DNA of 39,595 nt from Pseudomonas sp. H1h (lineage in GTDB: Bacteria > Pseudomonadota > Gammaproteobacteria > Pseudomonadales > Pseudomonadaceae): positions 1-39,595 of the forward strand of contig NZ_AYMJ01000022.1 in the NCBI RefSeq assembly GCF_000633255.1. Direction: 5' to 3'. The translations under genes and the position numbers were made by a program. Within the stretch, counting starts at the first letter, position 1. Every line of letters begins with the position of its first letter. Below are positions 24,097 through 32,591 of this stretch, in pieces. Below the pieces are notes generated by a model. That model was given only the letters and a program-made list of their open reading frames with translations. It had not been told where the DNA came from and searched no databases.

Positions 24097-25368
24097 ATGA
24101 AAAAAGTAATGCTCAAAACCACCCTTAGCCTCGCCGTTACCATGGCATCCACCCAGATCTTCGCAGCTGGCTTTGCCATCAACGAACACAGCATTAGCGG
24201 GATGGGTACTGGTTACGCTGGGCGATCTTCTTCTGCCGACGACGCAAGCACTGTTTATGGCAACCCTGCCGGCATGTCGCGCATCACGCGCGAACAAGTC
24301 ACCGGCGGCGTTGCATTCCTCGATGCCAAGACCGATATCAAAGACGCCAGCTCCAGCCCCAACGGCGGCAGCAACAAAGGCGACATGGTGCCCTTCACCT
24401 CCGTACCTATGGGCTTCTACGTCAAACCGATCGATGAGCATTGGGCATTCGGCCTCGGCGTATACGTGCCGTTCGGCCTGATTACCGACTACGAAAAAGG
24501 CTTTGCAGGCCGTTACTTCGGCAGCAAGTCCGAAGTGCAAGTCATCACCTTCCAGCCAACTGTCAGCTACAAGTTCAACGACGTGGTGTCGGTAGGTTTC
24601 GGTCCGACCATCAACCGTATCGACGGTACGCTTGAATCCAACCTGTCGATCACCCAGGCTGCGCCGGACGGCAAGGTCAAGATCAAGGGTGACGACACTG
24701 CACTGGGCTACAATATTGGCGTGCTGGTACAGGCCACCGACACCACTCGCCTGGGTCTGACCTACCACTCGAAAGTCGACTACAAGCTCGAAGGCAACAC
24801 CAAGGTCAACTACGGTGTGCTGGGCGCAGTCGGTCTGGGCGCCGAGCAGAAGTACGACGCTTCGCTGAAGATCACCACGCCTGAGTCCGTGGACTTCTCG
24901 GTCACTCAAGCAATCAACGATCGCTGGAACGTCTATGCCGGTTCGACCTGGACCCGCTGGAGCCAGCTGAAGAAGATCACCGTTGAAAACTCGGGCGTCC
25001 AGCCGCTGCTGGCCGGTCAGTTCGGCGAGATCACCGAAGACCAGAACTGGCACGACTCCTGGGCTTACGCCGTGGGTACTTCGTACCAGTTGAACAAGGA
25101 ATGGGTACTGCGCACCGGTCTGACTTTCGACCAGTCGCCGACCAACAACGTCGACCGTTCGCCACGTATTCCTACCGGCGACCGCACGATCTTCAGCATC
25201 GGTGCCGGCTGGAGCCCGACCGAAGACCTGACCATCGACGTGGCTTACTCGTACCTGAAGGAAGAGTCGGTCAAAGTCCACAACGAAAACGATCGTGGCC
25301 AGACCTACGACGCCAAGTATGAAAACTCGGCAAACGGTTTCGGTGTCGGCGCGACCTATCGCTTCTGA
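24097..25368 (+). CDS. fadL: FadL/TodX-type outer-membrane transporter
   Basis: 423 residues with AGGAG eight bases before ATG. A cleavable signal peptide (about residues 1-23, ending IFAA) precedes GFAINEHSISGMGTGYAGRS, the N-terminal plug/hatch of FadL proteins, with the DASTVYGNPAGMSRI block. The barrel ends in ...FGVGATYRF with C-terminal Phe. The family carries long-chain fatty acids or other hydrophobic molecules across the outer membrane by lateral diffusion. A 7-bp hairpin (24049-24069) lies in the leader. Monocistronic, with a strong terminator. Confidence 0.93.
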   Translation: MKKVMLKTTLSLAVTMASTQIFAAGFAINEHSISGMGTGYAGRSSSADDASTVYGNPAGMSRITREQVTGGVAFLDAKTDIKDASSSPNGGSNKGDMVPFTSVPMGFYVKPIDEHWAFGLGVYVPFGLITDYEKGFAGRYFGSKSEVQVITFQPTVSYKFNDVVSVGFGPTINRIDGTLESNLSITQAAPDGKVKIKGDDTALGYNIGVLVQATDTTRLGLTYHSKVDYKLEGNTKVNYGVLGAVGLGAEQKYDASLKITTPESVDFSVTQAINDRWNVYAGSTWTRWSQLKKITVENSGVQPLLAGQFGEITEDQNWHDSWAYAVGTSYQLNKEWVLRTGLTFDQSPTNNVDRSPRIPTGDRTIFSIGAGWSPTEDLTIDVAYSYLKEESVKVHNENDRGQTYDAKYENSANGFGVGATYRF

Positions 25369-25400
25369 TGCTGCACGGCGAGGTTAACCCCCTCGCCCAC

Positions 25401-25441
25401 AAAAAAAGCCCCGCTCTCCTTGCAGAAAGCGGGGCTTTTTT
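25401..25441 (+). terminator. Terminator of fadL
   Basis: AAAAAAAGCCCCGCT pairs with AGCGGGGCTTTTTT around a 12-base loop, 32 bases after the fadL stop. Confidence 0.92.
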
Positions 25442-25460
25442 GTGCATGCATGAACATCAA

Positions 25461-25549
25461 TGTGGGAGCGAGCCTGCTCGCGAAAGCGCTGGGTCAGACA
25501 AACATATGTTCCGGGGCAGATCGTCTTCGCGAGCAGGCTCGCTCCCACA
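25461..25549. repeat. REPIN 6
   Basis: Inverted REP arms 25461-25487 and 25525-25549, between fadL and the convergent glutathione peroxidase gene. Confidence 0.9.
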
Positions 25550-25560
25550 AAGATTGTGTC

Positions 25561-26121
25561 TCAGTCAGCCTGGGATTTTGAGGCTATGGCTTTCTCGATA
25601 GCGGCGATAAATTCCGGATCATCCGGCTTGGTCAGGCTTGAGAAATTGGCAACCACTTTGCCCTGACGGTCGATCACATACTTGTAGAAATTCCACTTCG
25701 GCTCGCTGCTCTGCTCCGCCAGCACCTTGAACAGGTGAGTCGCGTCGTCGCCACGGACTTTCTGTGGCTCGGTCATGGTGAACGTCACGCCGTAGTTGGC
25801 GTAGCAGACCTTGGCGGTCTCGGCGCTGTCCCCGGACTCCTGCTTGAAGTCGTTGGACGGCACACCGAGCATTTCCAGACCCTGTGCCTTGTAGCGCTGA
25901 TTGAGCGCTTCGAGGCCTTCGAACTGCGGAGCGAAGCCACAGAAACTTGCGGTATTGACCACCACCAGCGGTTTGCCGGCGTAGCGCTGGCACAGGTCGA
26001 TGGATTCCTTGGCGCGCAATTTGGGCAGCGAACCTTGCAGCGTGTCCGGACAGTCAGCGGCCTGCGCCAGTCCGGTCAACGCCATCAGCAACGCGGGTAC
26101 AGCACACCAGCGCATGAGCAT
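25561..26121 (-). CDS. Periplasmic glutathione peroxidase-family protein
   Basis: 186 residues from ATG 26121, with AAGGA eight bases upstream; the ATG at 26130 lies too close to that site. Residues 1-21 form a signal peptide (VPALLMALTGLAQA). The GPx fold shows VVVNTASFCGFAPQFEGLEA with catalytic Cys61, VPSNDFKQESG in the Gln region and the EPKWNFYKYVIDRQGKVV Trp/Asn block. The protein uses Cys rather than selenocysteine; bacterial relatives usually take electrons from thioredoxin-like partners to reduce hydroperoxides. An extra Cys pair before the domain (ADCPD, DLCQRY) may serve in resolution. Single gene. Confidence 0.92.
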   Translation of the reverse strand: MLMRWCAVPALLMALTGLAQAADCPDTLQGSLPKLRAKESIDLCQRYAGKPLVVVNTASFCGFAPQFEGLEALNQRYKAQGLEMLGVPSNDFKQESGDSAETAKVCYANYGVTFTMTEPQKVRGDDATHLFKVLAEQSSEPKWNFYKYVIDRQGKVVANFSSLTKPDDPEFIAAIEKAIASKSQAD

Positions 26122-26173
26122 GTCGGGCATCCTTGAGCAGTCATCAGACCCCGACGTTACTCGCCCTTCAAGC

Positions 26174-26299
26174 CTACAGGCAAGCGCCCATGCCTAACTG
26201 CATCAGCGCCAGGCCGCCCTGATGCCAACCCCACCACACCAGCGCCAACAACAGGGCGCCGAGTGCAGCGAAGGCGAATCGCGGCCAGGAACGCTTCAT
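26174..26299 (-). CDS. 41-aa single-span membrane protein coupled to the MFS gene
   Basis: ATG 26299 overlaps the MFS stop by four bases (ATGA, 26299-26296). The product begins MKRSWPRFAFAALGALLLAL, has one hydrophobic helix, and ends MQLGMGACL. The overlap, basic N-terminus and clean helix argue for a real small protein, possibly a subunit or regulator of the transporter. Function unknown; ordinary gene finders with a 60-residue limit would miss it. Confidence 0.7.
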   Translation of the reverse strand: MKRSWPRFAFAALGALLLALVWWGWHQGGLALMQLGMGACL

Positions 26300-27504
26300 G
26301 CGGCGCTCACACTCGGTTGCAGGCGCGCCACCGGACGCTCGCGCACCGGCCAGTTCAGCGCGGCCGCCAGCAGGCTCAAGAGAATCGCTACTTGCCAGAT
26401 CAAGTCATAACTCCCGGTACGGTCATACACCACCCCGCCCAGCCAGCCGCCGAGGAATGAGCCGAGCTGATGGAACAGGAACACGATACCGCCGAGCATG
26501 GACAGATTGCGCACACCAAACAAGGTCGCCACCGTACCGTTGGTCAAAGGCACCGTCGACAGCCACAGGAAGCCCATGGCCATGCCGAACAGGTAGGCTG
26601 ACGTGGTGGTCACCGGCAGCCACAGGAACAACGCAATCACCACTGCGCGCAGCAGGTACAACGCCGTCAGCAAACGCGGCTTGGACATGCGCCCGCCGAG
26701 CCAGCCGGCGGTATAAGTACCGAAGATGTTGAACAGCCCGATCAGCGCCAGCACCGTAGTACCGACCGTGGCCGGCAGATGCTGATCGACCAGATAGGCC
26801 GGCAGATGCACGCCGATGAACACCACCTGAAAACCGCAGACGAAAAAGCCGAACGCCAGCAGCCAGAAACCGGAATGCGAACAGGCTTCACGCAACGCTT
26901 CGGACAAGGTCTGCTCATGACCCAGCACCGGCAGCGGTTTGTCCTTGAGCATGCTCACCAGCGGCACGATCAGCGCCACCAGCAGACCGAGCACCAACAG
27001 CGCAGCCGACCAACCGAGCCAGCCAATCAGACCCAGCGTACCCGGCAGCATGGCGAACTGGCCGAACGAGCCGGCAGCGCTGGCAATGCCCATGCCCATG
27101 CTGCGTTTTTCCGCCGGCACGGCACGACCGACCACGCCGAGGATCACCGAGAACGAGGTGCCGGACAGACCGATACCGATCAACAGACCCGCACTCAGCG
27201 ACAGGCTCAGCGCCGAATCGGACAAGCCCATGAACACCAGGCCCAAGGCGTAAAGCACACCGCCGACCAGCACCACTTTCGCCGCGCCAAAACGGTCAGC
27301 CAAAGCCCCGGTGAACGGTTGCGCCAGGCCCCAGATCAGGTTCTGCAAGGCGATGGCGAAGGCGAACACCTCGCGCCCCCAACCGAACTGCGCACTCATC
27401 GGTGACAGGAACAGGCCAAAACCGTGCCGCACGCCCAATGACAACGCCAGAATCAGCGCACTTCCCAGCAACACCCAACCGCACGTACGCCACATCGATG
27501 TCAT
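26296..27504 (-). CDS. MFS transporter controlled by the adjacent MarR regulator
   Basis: 402 residues, GGAG seven bases before ATG, and twelve hydrophobic helices. Features include SLGVRHGFGLFLSPMSAQFG in helix 1, GALADRFGAAKVVLVGG between helices 2 and 3, and the mid-protein EQTLSEALREACSHSGFWLL loop. This fits the monocarboxylate/OFA-like branch of the MFS. Substrate unknown. A perfect palindrome, GCGGGTATATACCCGC, overlaps its promoter, and a shorter copy lies at the marR start. The sequence AATAACAA overlapping the start fits a Crc/Hfq target. Confidence 0.9.
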   Translation of the reverse strand: MTSMWRTCGWVLLGSALILALSLGVRHGFGLFLSPMSAQFGWGREVFAFAIALQNLIWGLAQPFTGALADRFGAAKVVLVGGVLYALGLVFMGLSDSALSLSLSAGLLIGIGLSGTSFSVILGVVGRAVPAEKRSMGMGIASAAGSFGQFAMLPGTLGLIGWLGWSAALLVLGLLVALIVPLVSMLKDKPLPVLGHEQTLSEALREACSHSGFWLLAFGFFVCGFQVVFIGVHLPAYLVDQHLPATVGTTVLALIGLFNIFGTYTAGWLGGRMSKPRLLTALYLLRAVVIALFLWLPVTTTSAYLFGMAMGFLWLSTVPLTNGTVATLFGVRNLSMLGGIVFLFHQLGSFLGGWLGGVVYDRTGSYDLIWQVAILLSLLAAALNWPVRERPVARLQPSVSAA

Positions 27505-27519
27505 TGTTATTCTCCGCTT

Positions 27520-27535
27520 GCGGGTATATACCCGC
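27520..27535 (-). promoter_or_regulatory. MarR operator in the MFS promoter
   Basis: GCGGGTATATACCCGC is a perfect 16-base palindrome 16 bases upstream of the MFS ATG. Its centre, TATATA, is a good -10 box, so a bound repressor would block RNA polymerase. Confidence 0.7.
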
Positions 27536-27557
27536 TTGAGTTTGGAAAAAACCGGCC

Positions 27558-27962
27558 TCAGGCCAGTTCATCCAGCAATCTGAGCAAGGTTTCACGCTTC
27601 TCGGCGCCCAGGCGATCGATCAATCGCTGTTGCGCCGCTTCCCAGGCTGGCAGGGCCGCTGCCAGACGCTGCACGCCGGCCTCGGTGAGCCTGACGATGC
27701 GGTTGCGCATGTCTTCGCCCTCGGCCAGCGCCACCAGCCCCTCGCCTTCCAACACCCGCAGATTGCGCCCCAGGGTGCTGCGATCCAGGCCCATGGCTTC
27801 GGCCAGTTCGGAAATGCTCGGTTGATCCAGGCGCTGCAGATTGCACAGCAAAGAATACTGGGCAACGTTGATCCCGAAGCCGTCGAGAGCGCCGTCGTAA
27901 TGCCTGCTGACGCCACGAGCGGCGCGACGCAGGTTGGTGCACAAACACTGAGAAGGAAGCAT
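27558..27962 (-). CDS. MarR-family transcriptional regulator
   Basis: 134 residues. The winged helix spans about residues 35-100, with ISELAEAMGLDRSTLGRNLR as the recognition region and the wing VALAEGEDMRNRIVRLTEAG. Upstream of and on the same strand as the MFS gene, whose ATG lies 53 bases after the marR stop. Both promoters carry GTATATACCCG, so autoregulation and repression of the MFS gene are likely. There is no ribosome site before ATG 27962, and the likely -10 (TATATA) ends only eight bases before it, suggesting a leaderless transcript. Confidence 0.9.
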   Translation of the reverse strand: MLPSQCLCTNLRRAARGVSRHYDGALDGFGINVAQYSLLCNLQRLDQPSISELAEAMGLDRSTLGRNLRVLEGEGLVALAEGEDMRNRIVRLTEAGVQRLAAALPAWEAAQQRLIDRLGAEKRETLLRLLDELA

Positions 27963-27968
27963 GATGCG

Positions 27969-27980
27969 TGTATATACCCG
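27969..27980 (-). promoter_or_regulatory. Second MarR operator at the marR start
   Basis: CGGGTATATACA on the minus strand matches eleven bases of the palindrome at 27520-27535 and covers the probable marR -10 box. Confidence 0.6.
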
Positions 27981-28042
27981 GGACTGTGTTAAATCAAGTT
28001 ACACATGAGTTTATCAATAAGGTTTGTGGCGTCTGACACACC

Positions 28043-28115
28043 GCCTTCGCGAGCAAGCCCGCTCCCACAGGGGAATGCATTCCAAATGTGGGAGCGGGCT
28101 TGCTCGCGAAGAGGC
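28043..28115. repeat. REPIN 7
   Basis: Inverted REP arms of the GAGCAAGCCCGCTCCCACA variant, between marR and the end of cobS. Confidence 0.9.
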
Positions 28116-28137
28116 CAGAAAAGACAACAAACACCTG

Positions 28138-28869
28138 TCAGACCAACACCACCCCAACCAACACCGCCACCTCCAGCAATTCCAGCAACGCCCCCGCCGT
28201 ATCGCCCGTGGTCCCGCCCAACCGCCGCATCATCAACTGCCGCAGCCAGACAAAAACACCGAACGCGACAACCAGCGCAACAACCGCTTCAACCCCGGCA
28301 ATCAGCACACAGCCCAGCGCACTGAACCCAAGCACCCACCAACCCGCCTTGCGCGGCAGATGATCAGCCAGCGCCTGCCCCAACCCACCCGCCCGCACAT
28401 ACGGCGTGGTCAGAAACAACCCCAGCAATGCCGCACGTCCCAGCAGTGGAGCAACGATCAACGCCACCGCGTGCCCTTGCTCGATCAGCGCCAGCAACGC
28501 GGTGAACTTGAGCAACAGCACCAGCACCAGCGTCACCACCGCGATTGGCCCGCTGCGCGGATCCTTCATGATCGTCAGCGTGCGCTCACGATCACCGAAG
28601 CCACCGAGCCAGGCGTCGGCGCTGTCGGCCAGCCCGTCGAGGTGCAGCGCGCCGCTGAGCAACACCCACACCGTCAACAACAACGCGGCATGCAGCAACA
28701 GCGGCGCACCGGCCAATGCCAGGTTCAGCGCCCAGAGGATCACCCCGAACAGCAGCCCTACCAGCGGATAGAACAGCAACGAGCGCCCGAGCTGTTCCGG
28801 CGCCGGCATCCCCGGCAGACGAATCGGCAAACTGCTGAGAAATTGCAGGGCGATCCACAGTGGCAGCAT
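28138..28869 (-). CDS. cobS: CobS, adenosylcobinamide-GDP ribazoletransferase
   Basis: 243 residues from ATG 28869, one base after the cobC stop. Integral membrane protein with several helices. Family blocks include LQFLSSLPIRLPGM at the start, HLDGLADSADAWLGGFGDRE with the acidic metal-binding residues, and MKDPRSGPIAVV. It joins adenosylcobinamide-GDP to alpha-ribazole (or its phosphate) in the last assembly steps at the inner membrane. Last gene of the cobalamin operon. The ORF extends to 28905 but the longer start lies inside cobC. Confidence 0.93.
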   Translation of the reverse strand: MLPLWIALQFLSSLPIRLPGMPAPEQLGRSLLFYPLVGLLFGVILWALNLALAGAPLLLHAALLLTVWVLLSGALHLDGLADSADAWLGGFGDRERTLTIMKDPRSGPIAVVTLVLVLLLKFTALLALIEQGHAVALIVAPLLGRAALLGLFLTTPYVRAGGLGQALADHLPRKAGWWVLGFSALGCVLIAGVEAVVALVVAFGVFVWLRQLMMRRLGGTTGDTAGALLELLEVAVLVGVVLV

Positions 28870-28870
28870 G

Positions 28871-29446
28871 TCAGCGACCTTCCTTGAGCGAACCATCGGC
28901 CTCAACGGTCAGAGAAAACAGCGAAGCATGCGCGACTTCGACATTGAGCAACTGCTCACGGGGCAAACCACGCGCCCGCGCCAGCAACAGGCGCATCACG
29001 CCGCCATGACTGATCAGCAACACGCGTTCGCCGGCGTAGGCCTGATACAACCGCGCAACCGCCCCCAGCACACGCGCAGAAAAATCGCTGACCGGCTCAC
29101 CCTGCGGCGGCGTAAAGGCATACGGGTCCGCCCAGAACAACCCCAGCGCCTCGGCATCCGTCGCCATCAACGCTGCGGCGCTCTGCCCTTCCCAGGCGCC
29201 GAAATGCAGCTCCTGCAGATCCTTGTCCAGACTCACCGGCAGATTCAGTTGCTCTCCCAGCTCGGCGGCAAACCGCGCGCAACGCTGCAGCGGCGAACTG
29301 ACCAGCCGATCCCACGGCCCGCCCGCAATCACCGCCGCGCGCATCTGCGCCCAGCCGTTTTGCGTCAACGCATCATCGAGGCTGCCGCGCAAACCACCGC
29401 CCAGTTCAGTTTCGCCGTGACGCAGCAGGTCCAGGCGCAAGGTCAT
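28871..29446 (-). CDS. cobC: CobC, alpha-ribazole phosphatase (histidine phosphatase family)
   Basis: 191 residues with the phosphohistidine motif LLRHGETELGGGLRG (His10) at the N-terminus, SSPLQRCARFA, a central ELHFGAWEGQ and the second catalytic LLISHGGVMRLL. In the pathway it dephosphorylates alpha-ribazole phosphate or adenosylcobalamin phosphate. ATGA overlap with cobT at 29443-29446 shows coupling; cobS follows immediately. Confidence 0.92.
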   Translation of the reverse strand: MTLRLDLLRHGETELGGGLRGSLDDALTQNGWAQMRAAVIAGGPWDRLVSSPLQRCARFAAELGEQLNLPVSLDKDLQELHFGAWEGQSAAALMATDAEALGLFWADPYAFTPPQGEPVSDFSARVLGAVARLYQAYAGERVLLISHGGVMRLLLARARGLPREQLLNVEVAHASLFSLTVEADGSLKEGR

Positions 29447-30498
29447 GCCGGACGATCCGCCACTGCGGCTTCGGCGAACGTCGCCATCTGCCCGTGCAGA
29501 TCACAGGCCAGGCGCAACAGCGGCACAGCCAACGCCGCCCCGCTGCCCTCACCCAGACGCAAGCCAAGTTCCAGCAACGGTTCGGCACTGAGGGCTTCCA
29601 GCACATGACGATGGCCCGGCTCGGCGCCACGATGACCGAACAATAGCCACTCGCGGCAAGCCGGATTCAGCCGCACCGCCACCAGCGCAGCGACTGTGCA
29701 GATAAAGCCGTCGACCAGCACCGCAACGCCTTCCTGAGCACAGGCCAGGTAAGCGCCGACCAGTGCGGCGATTTCAAAACCGCCGAGGTTGAACAGGGTT
29801 TGCAGCGCATCGCCACGTTGCGCCGCGTGCAGCGCCAGCGCGCGCTCGATGACCTGCGCTTTGTGGCTGACACCTTCGGCATTCAACCCAGTGCCGGGGC
29901 CGGTCAGATGTGTCACCGGGCAATCGAGCAAGGCGCAGGCCAGCGCACTGGCGGCGGTGGTGTTGCCGATGCCCATTTCACCACCGATGAACAACTGCGC
30001 GCCTGCTGCCTTGGCACGCAGCACACTGTCGCGACCGGCCTGCAAAGCGAGCTCGCCCTGCGTCCGGGTCATCGCCGCGCCCTTGGCGAAATTCGCCGTG
30101 CCCGGGCCGACATTCAAGTGCAGCACGCCGGGCAGATTCAACGAGGGCGTCACCGTGCCCAGGTCCACCACTTCCAGTTGTGCATCGAGCTGGCGCGCCA
30201 GCACGCTGATCGCCGCGCCGCCGCTGACGAAGTTGAGCAGCATCTGCCCCGTGACTTCCTGGGGAAAAGCCGACACCCCTTCCGCGACCACGCCATGATC
30301 GCCGGCAAAAATCGCGATCCACAGCTGGTCGAGGCGCGGTTTGACCTGGCCCTGCAATCCCGCCAGTTGCACCGCCACCGTTTCGAGGCGACCGAGAGAA
30401 CCGGCCGGTTTGGTCAGTTGCTGTTGCCGCGCGGCCGCTTGTTCAACGATCTCGGCATTCACGGGTTTGCACGGATTCAACCACCACGCTTGAGTCAT
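29443..30498 (-). CDS. cobT: CobT, nicotinate-nucleotide-dimethylbenzimidazole phosphoribosyltransferase
   Basis: 351 residues, close to the usual ~350. Markers are TKPAGSLGRLE near residue 30, IFAGDHGVVAEGVSAFPQEV, GGEMGIGNTTAASAL, and LGEGSGAALAVPLL with the catalytic base Glu317. It transfers phosphoribosyl from nicotinate mononucleotide to dimethylbenzimidazole, made by BluB in the same operon. Starts on a four-base overlap with cobU (30495-30498). Confidence 0.96.
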   Translation of the reverse strand: MTQAWWLNPCKPVNAEIVEQAAARQQQLTKPAGSLGRLETVAVQLAGLQGQVKPRLDQLWIAIFAGDHGVVAEGVSAFPQEVTGQMLLNFVSGGAAISVLARQLDAQLEVVDLGTVTPSLNLPGVLHLNVGPGTANFAKGAAMTRTQGELALQAGRDSVLRAKAAGAQLFIGGEMGIGNTTAASALACALLDCPVTHLTGPGTGLNAEGVSHKAQVIERALALHAAQRGDALQTLFNLGGFEIAALVGAYLACAQEGVAVLVDGFICTVAALVAVRLNPACREWLLFGHRGAEPGHRHVLEALSAEPLLELGLRLGEGSGAALAVPLLRLACDLHGQMATFAEAAVADRPA

Positions 30499-31016
30499 AA
30501 CGCAGGTCCTTTCAGGGTCAGGGGCAGGCCGGCGACGGTCAGGACGACACGCTGACAGCGCTCAGCCAGAGCTTGATGCAGCCAACCGGCTTCATCGACG
30601 TAGCGGCGAGTCAATTCGCCCAGCGGCACGACACCCATTCCGGTCTCGTTGCTGACAAAAATGATTTCCCCCGGCAGTGACGCCAGGCAGTCCAGCAGGG
30701 CTTCGCGCTCAGCGGCGAGACGCTCGGCGTTATCGAGCATCAGCAGATTGGTCAGCCACAGGGTCAGGCAGTCCACCAGCAGGCAACGCTCGGTGCTGGT
30801 GTGTTCACGCAGGATGCGAGCCAGCTCCAGCGGTTCTTCGATCAACGCCCATTCGACCGGACGACGAGCGCGGTGATGCGCGACGCGGTCGTTCATTTCG
30901 CCGTCCAGCGGTTGGCTGGTGGCGATGTAGGTGACGGCCAGTTGGCTGTCGCTGGCGAGTTTTTCCGCGAGGCGACTTTTGCCGGAGCGGGCGCCGCCGA
31001 GGATCAGTTGGAGCAT
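30495..31016 (-). CDS. cobU: CobU, adenosylcobinamide kinase/guanylyltransferase
   Basis: 173 residues from ATG 31016, with AGGA eight bases upstream; an ATG at 31025 is possible. P-loop GGARSGKS at residues 7-14, the His-containing RVAHHRARRP segment that carries the guanylylated His, VDCLTLWLTNLL, and FVSNETGMGVVP. It phosphorylates adenosylcobinamide and then attaches GMP. The gap to cobQ upstream holds one REP arm, unlike the overlaps elsewhere in the operon. Confidence 0.95.
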   Translation of the reverse strand: MLQLILGGARSGKSRLAEKLASDSQLAVTYIATSQPLDGEMNDRVAHHRARRPVEWALIEEPLELARILREHTSTERCLLVDCLTLWLTNLLMLDNAERLAAEREALLDCLASLPGEIIFVSNETGMGVVPLGELTRRYVDEAGWLHQALAERCQRVVLTVAGLPLTLKGPAL

Positions 31017-31051
31017 TGGGGACATCCTGAAAATTATGTGTTGAGGCAACC

Positions 31052-31127
31052 GGCCCCTTCGCGAGGGGGGCCGCTCCCACCCTGGAATGCATTCTCATGC
31101 GGGCGCGGGCTTGCTCGCGAAGAGGCC
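31052..31127. repeat. REPIN 8, overlapping the 3' end of cobQ
   Basis: The left arm is degenerate (GCGAGGGGGGCCGCTCCCA) and the right arm is GCGCGGGCTTGCTCGCGAAG. The right arm is translated as the last ten residues of CobQ, whose stop lies in the loop (31095-31097). Confidence 0.85.
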
Positions 31128-32591
31128 GGAACAGCCAACCTGGATCCCACAAAGCTGGCGCAGTAGCCCGGTATCCAGATGCTTCTCCACCAGATCCGCC
31201 AGCCGCTCGATATCACGCTCGCGCAAGCCGTGGTAATCCACTTCCTGCACATCGCTCAACCCGGCCCAACGCAGCAACGCGGCACTGGCGTGCGGCGACT
31301 CGAACAAGCCGTGCAAATAGGTGCCGAGCACCTGCCCGTCGAGGCTCTGCGCGCCATCGCAACGACCGTCGTCCAGATGCACCGCCGCATTCTCCAGCGC
31401 CGGCCCAGCCGTCACGCCCGCATGGATTTCATATCCACTGACCTCGGCCTCTTCCAGCGCCAGACGCCCGCGCACATTGCGCAATTGCTTCTCGGCTTCC
31501 AGCGTCGTTTCGAACGCCAGCAGACCCAGGCCGGCGCTCGAACCGGGCGCGCCTTCCAGCCCCAGCGGATCGTGCACCTGCTCGCCGAGCATTTGCAGGC
31601 CACCGCAAATCCCCAGCAGCTTGCCGCCGTAACGCAGGTGCCGGTTGATCGCCGTGTCCCAACCGTTGGCGCGCAGATACGCGAGATCGCTGCGCACGCT
31701 TTTCGAGCCGGGCAGGATGATCAAGTCGGCGGCAGGAATCGCCTGCCCCGGGCCGATGAACTGCAGGTCCACCTGCGGATGCAAACGCAGCGGATCGAAA
31801 TCGGTGTGATTGCTGATGCGCGGCAGCACCGGCACCACCACTTTGAGCACTTGTTCGGCCTTGCCGGTCTGGCGCTGGTCGATGCCGTCCTCGGCCTCCA
31901 GGTGCAGATCCATCACGTATGGCAGCACCCCCAGCACCGGTTTGCCGGTACGCTGCTCGAGCCAGTCAAGGCCCGGTTGCAGCAAGGCGATGTCGCCGCG
32001 AAATCGGTTGATGATGAAACCTTTGACCCGCGCCTGTTCGCTCGGTGACAGCAACTCCAGGGTGCCGACCAGATGCGCGAATACTCCGCCGCGATTGATG
32101 TCGGCAATCAGCAGCACCGGGCAATCCACCGCCTCGGCAAAGCCCATGTTGGCGATGTCACCGGCGCGCAGATTGATCTCCGCTGGCGAGCCTGCGCCTT
32201 CGACCATCACCAGCGGATACGCCGCGCTGAGCCGTTCGTGCGAAGCGAGCACCGCTTGCATGGCGATGGCTTTGTAGTCGTGATAGGCCACGGCGTTCAT
32301 GCTGGTGACCGCGCGACCATGGATGATGACTTGTGCGCCAGTGTCGCTGTTGGGTTTGAGCAGCACCGGGTTCATGTCGGTGTGCGGTTCGAGGTGCGCC
32401 GCTTGCGCCTGCACCGCTTGGGCGCGGCCGATCTCGCCGCCATCAGCGGTCACGGCACTGTTGAGCGCCATGTTCTGCGGCTTGAACGGCACCACCGCCA
32501 CGCCCTGACGGGTGGCCCAGCGGCACAGCGCCGTCACCAGCGTGCTTTTACCGGCATCGGAAGTGGTGCCTTGCACCATCAGGGTGGTCAT
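31095..32591 (-). CDS. cobQ: CobQ, cobyric acid synthase
   Basis: 498 residues. The N-terminal ATPase domain begins LMVQGTTSDAGKSTLVTALC, with KPQNMALNS and VEGAGSPAEINLRAGDIANM. The C-terminal glutamine amidotransferase has LLGICGGLQMLG (nucleophile Cys329) and GTYLHGLFESP (His427). It amidates side chains b, d, e and g of adenosylcobyrinic a,c-diamide using glutamine and ATP. The final ten residues, GLFASKPAPA, are encoded by REPIN 8 and are not part of the conserved domain. Its ATG overlaps the cobD stop by four bases. Confidence 0.96.
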   Translation of the reverse strand: MTTLMVQGTTSDAGKSTLVTALCRWATRQGVAVVPFKPQNMALNSAVTADGGEIGRAQAVQAQAAHLEPHTDMNPVLLKPNSDTGAQVIIHGRAVTSMNAVAYHDYKAIAMQAVLASHERLSAAYPLVMVEGAGSPAEINLRAGDIANMGFAEAVDCPVLLIADINRGGVFAHLVGTLELLSPSEQARVKGFIINRFRGDIALLQPGLDWLEQRTGKPVLGVLPYVMDLHLEAEDGIDQRQTGKAEQVLKVVVPVLPRISNHTDFDPLRLHPQVDLQFIGPGQAIPAADLIILPGSKSVRSDLAYLRANGWDTAINRHLRYGGKLLGICGGLQMLGEQVHDPLGLEGAPGSSAGLGLLAFETTLEAEKQLRNVRGRLALEEAEVSGYEIHAGVTAGPALENAAVHLDDGRCDGAQSLDGQVLGTYLHGLFESPHASAALLRWAGLSDVQEVDYHGLRERDIERLADLVEKHLDTGLLRQLCGIQVGCSGLFASKPAPA

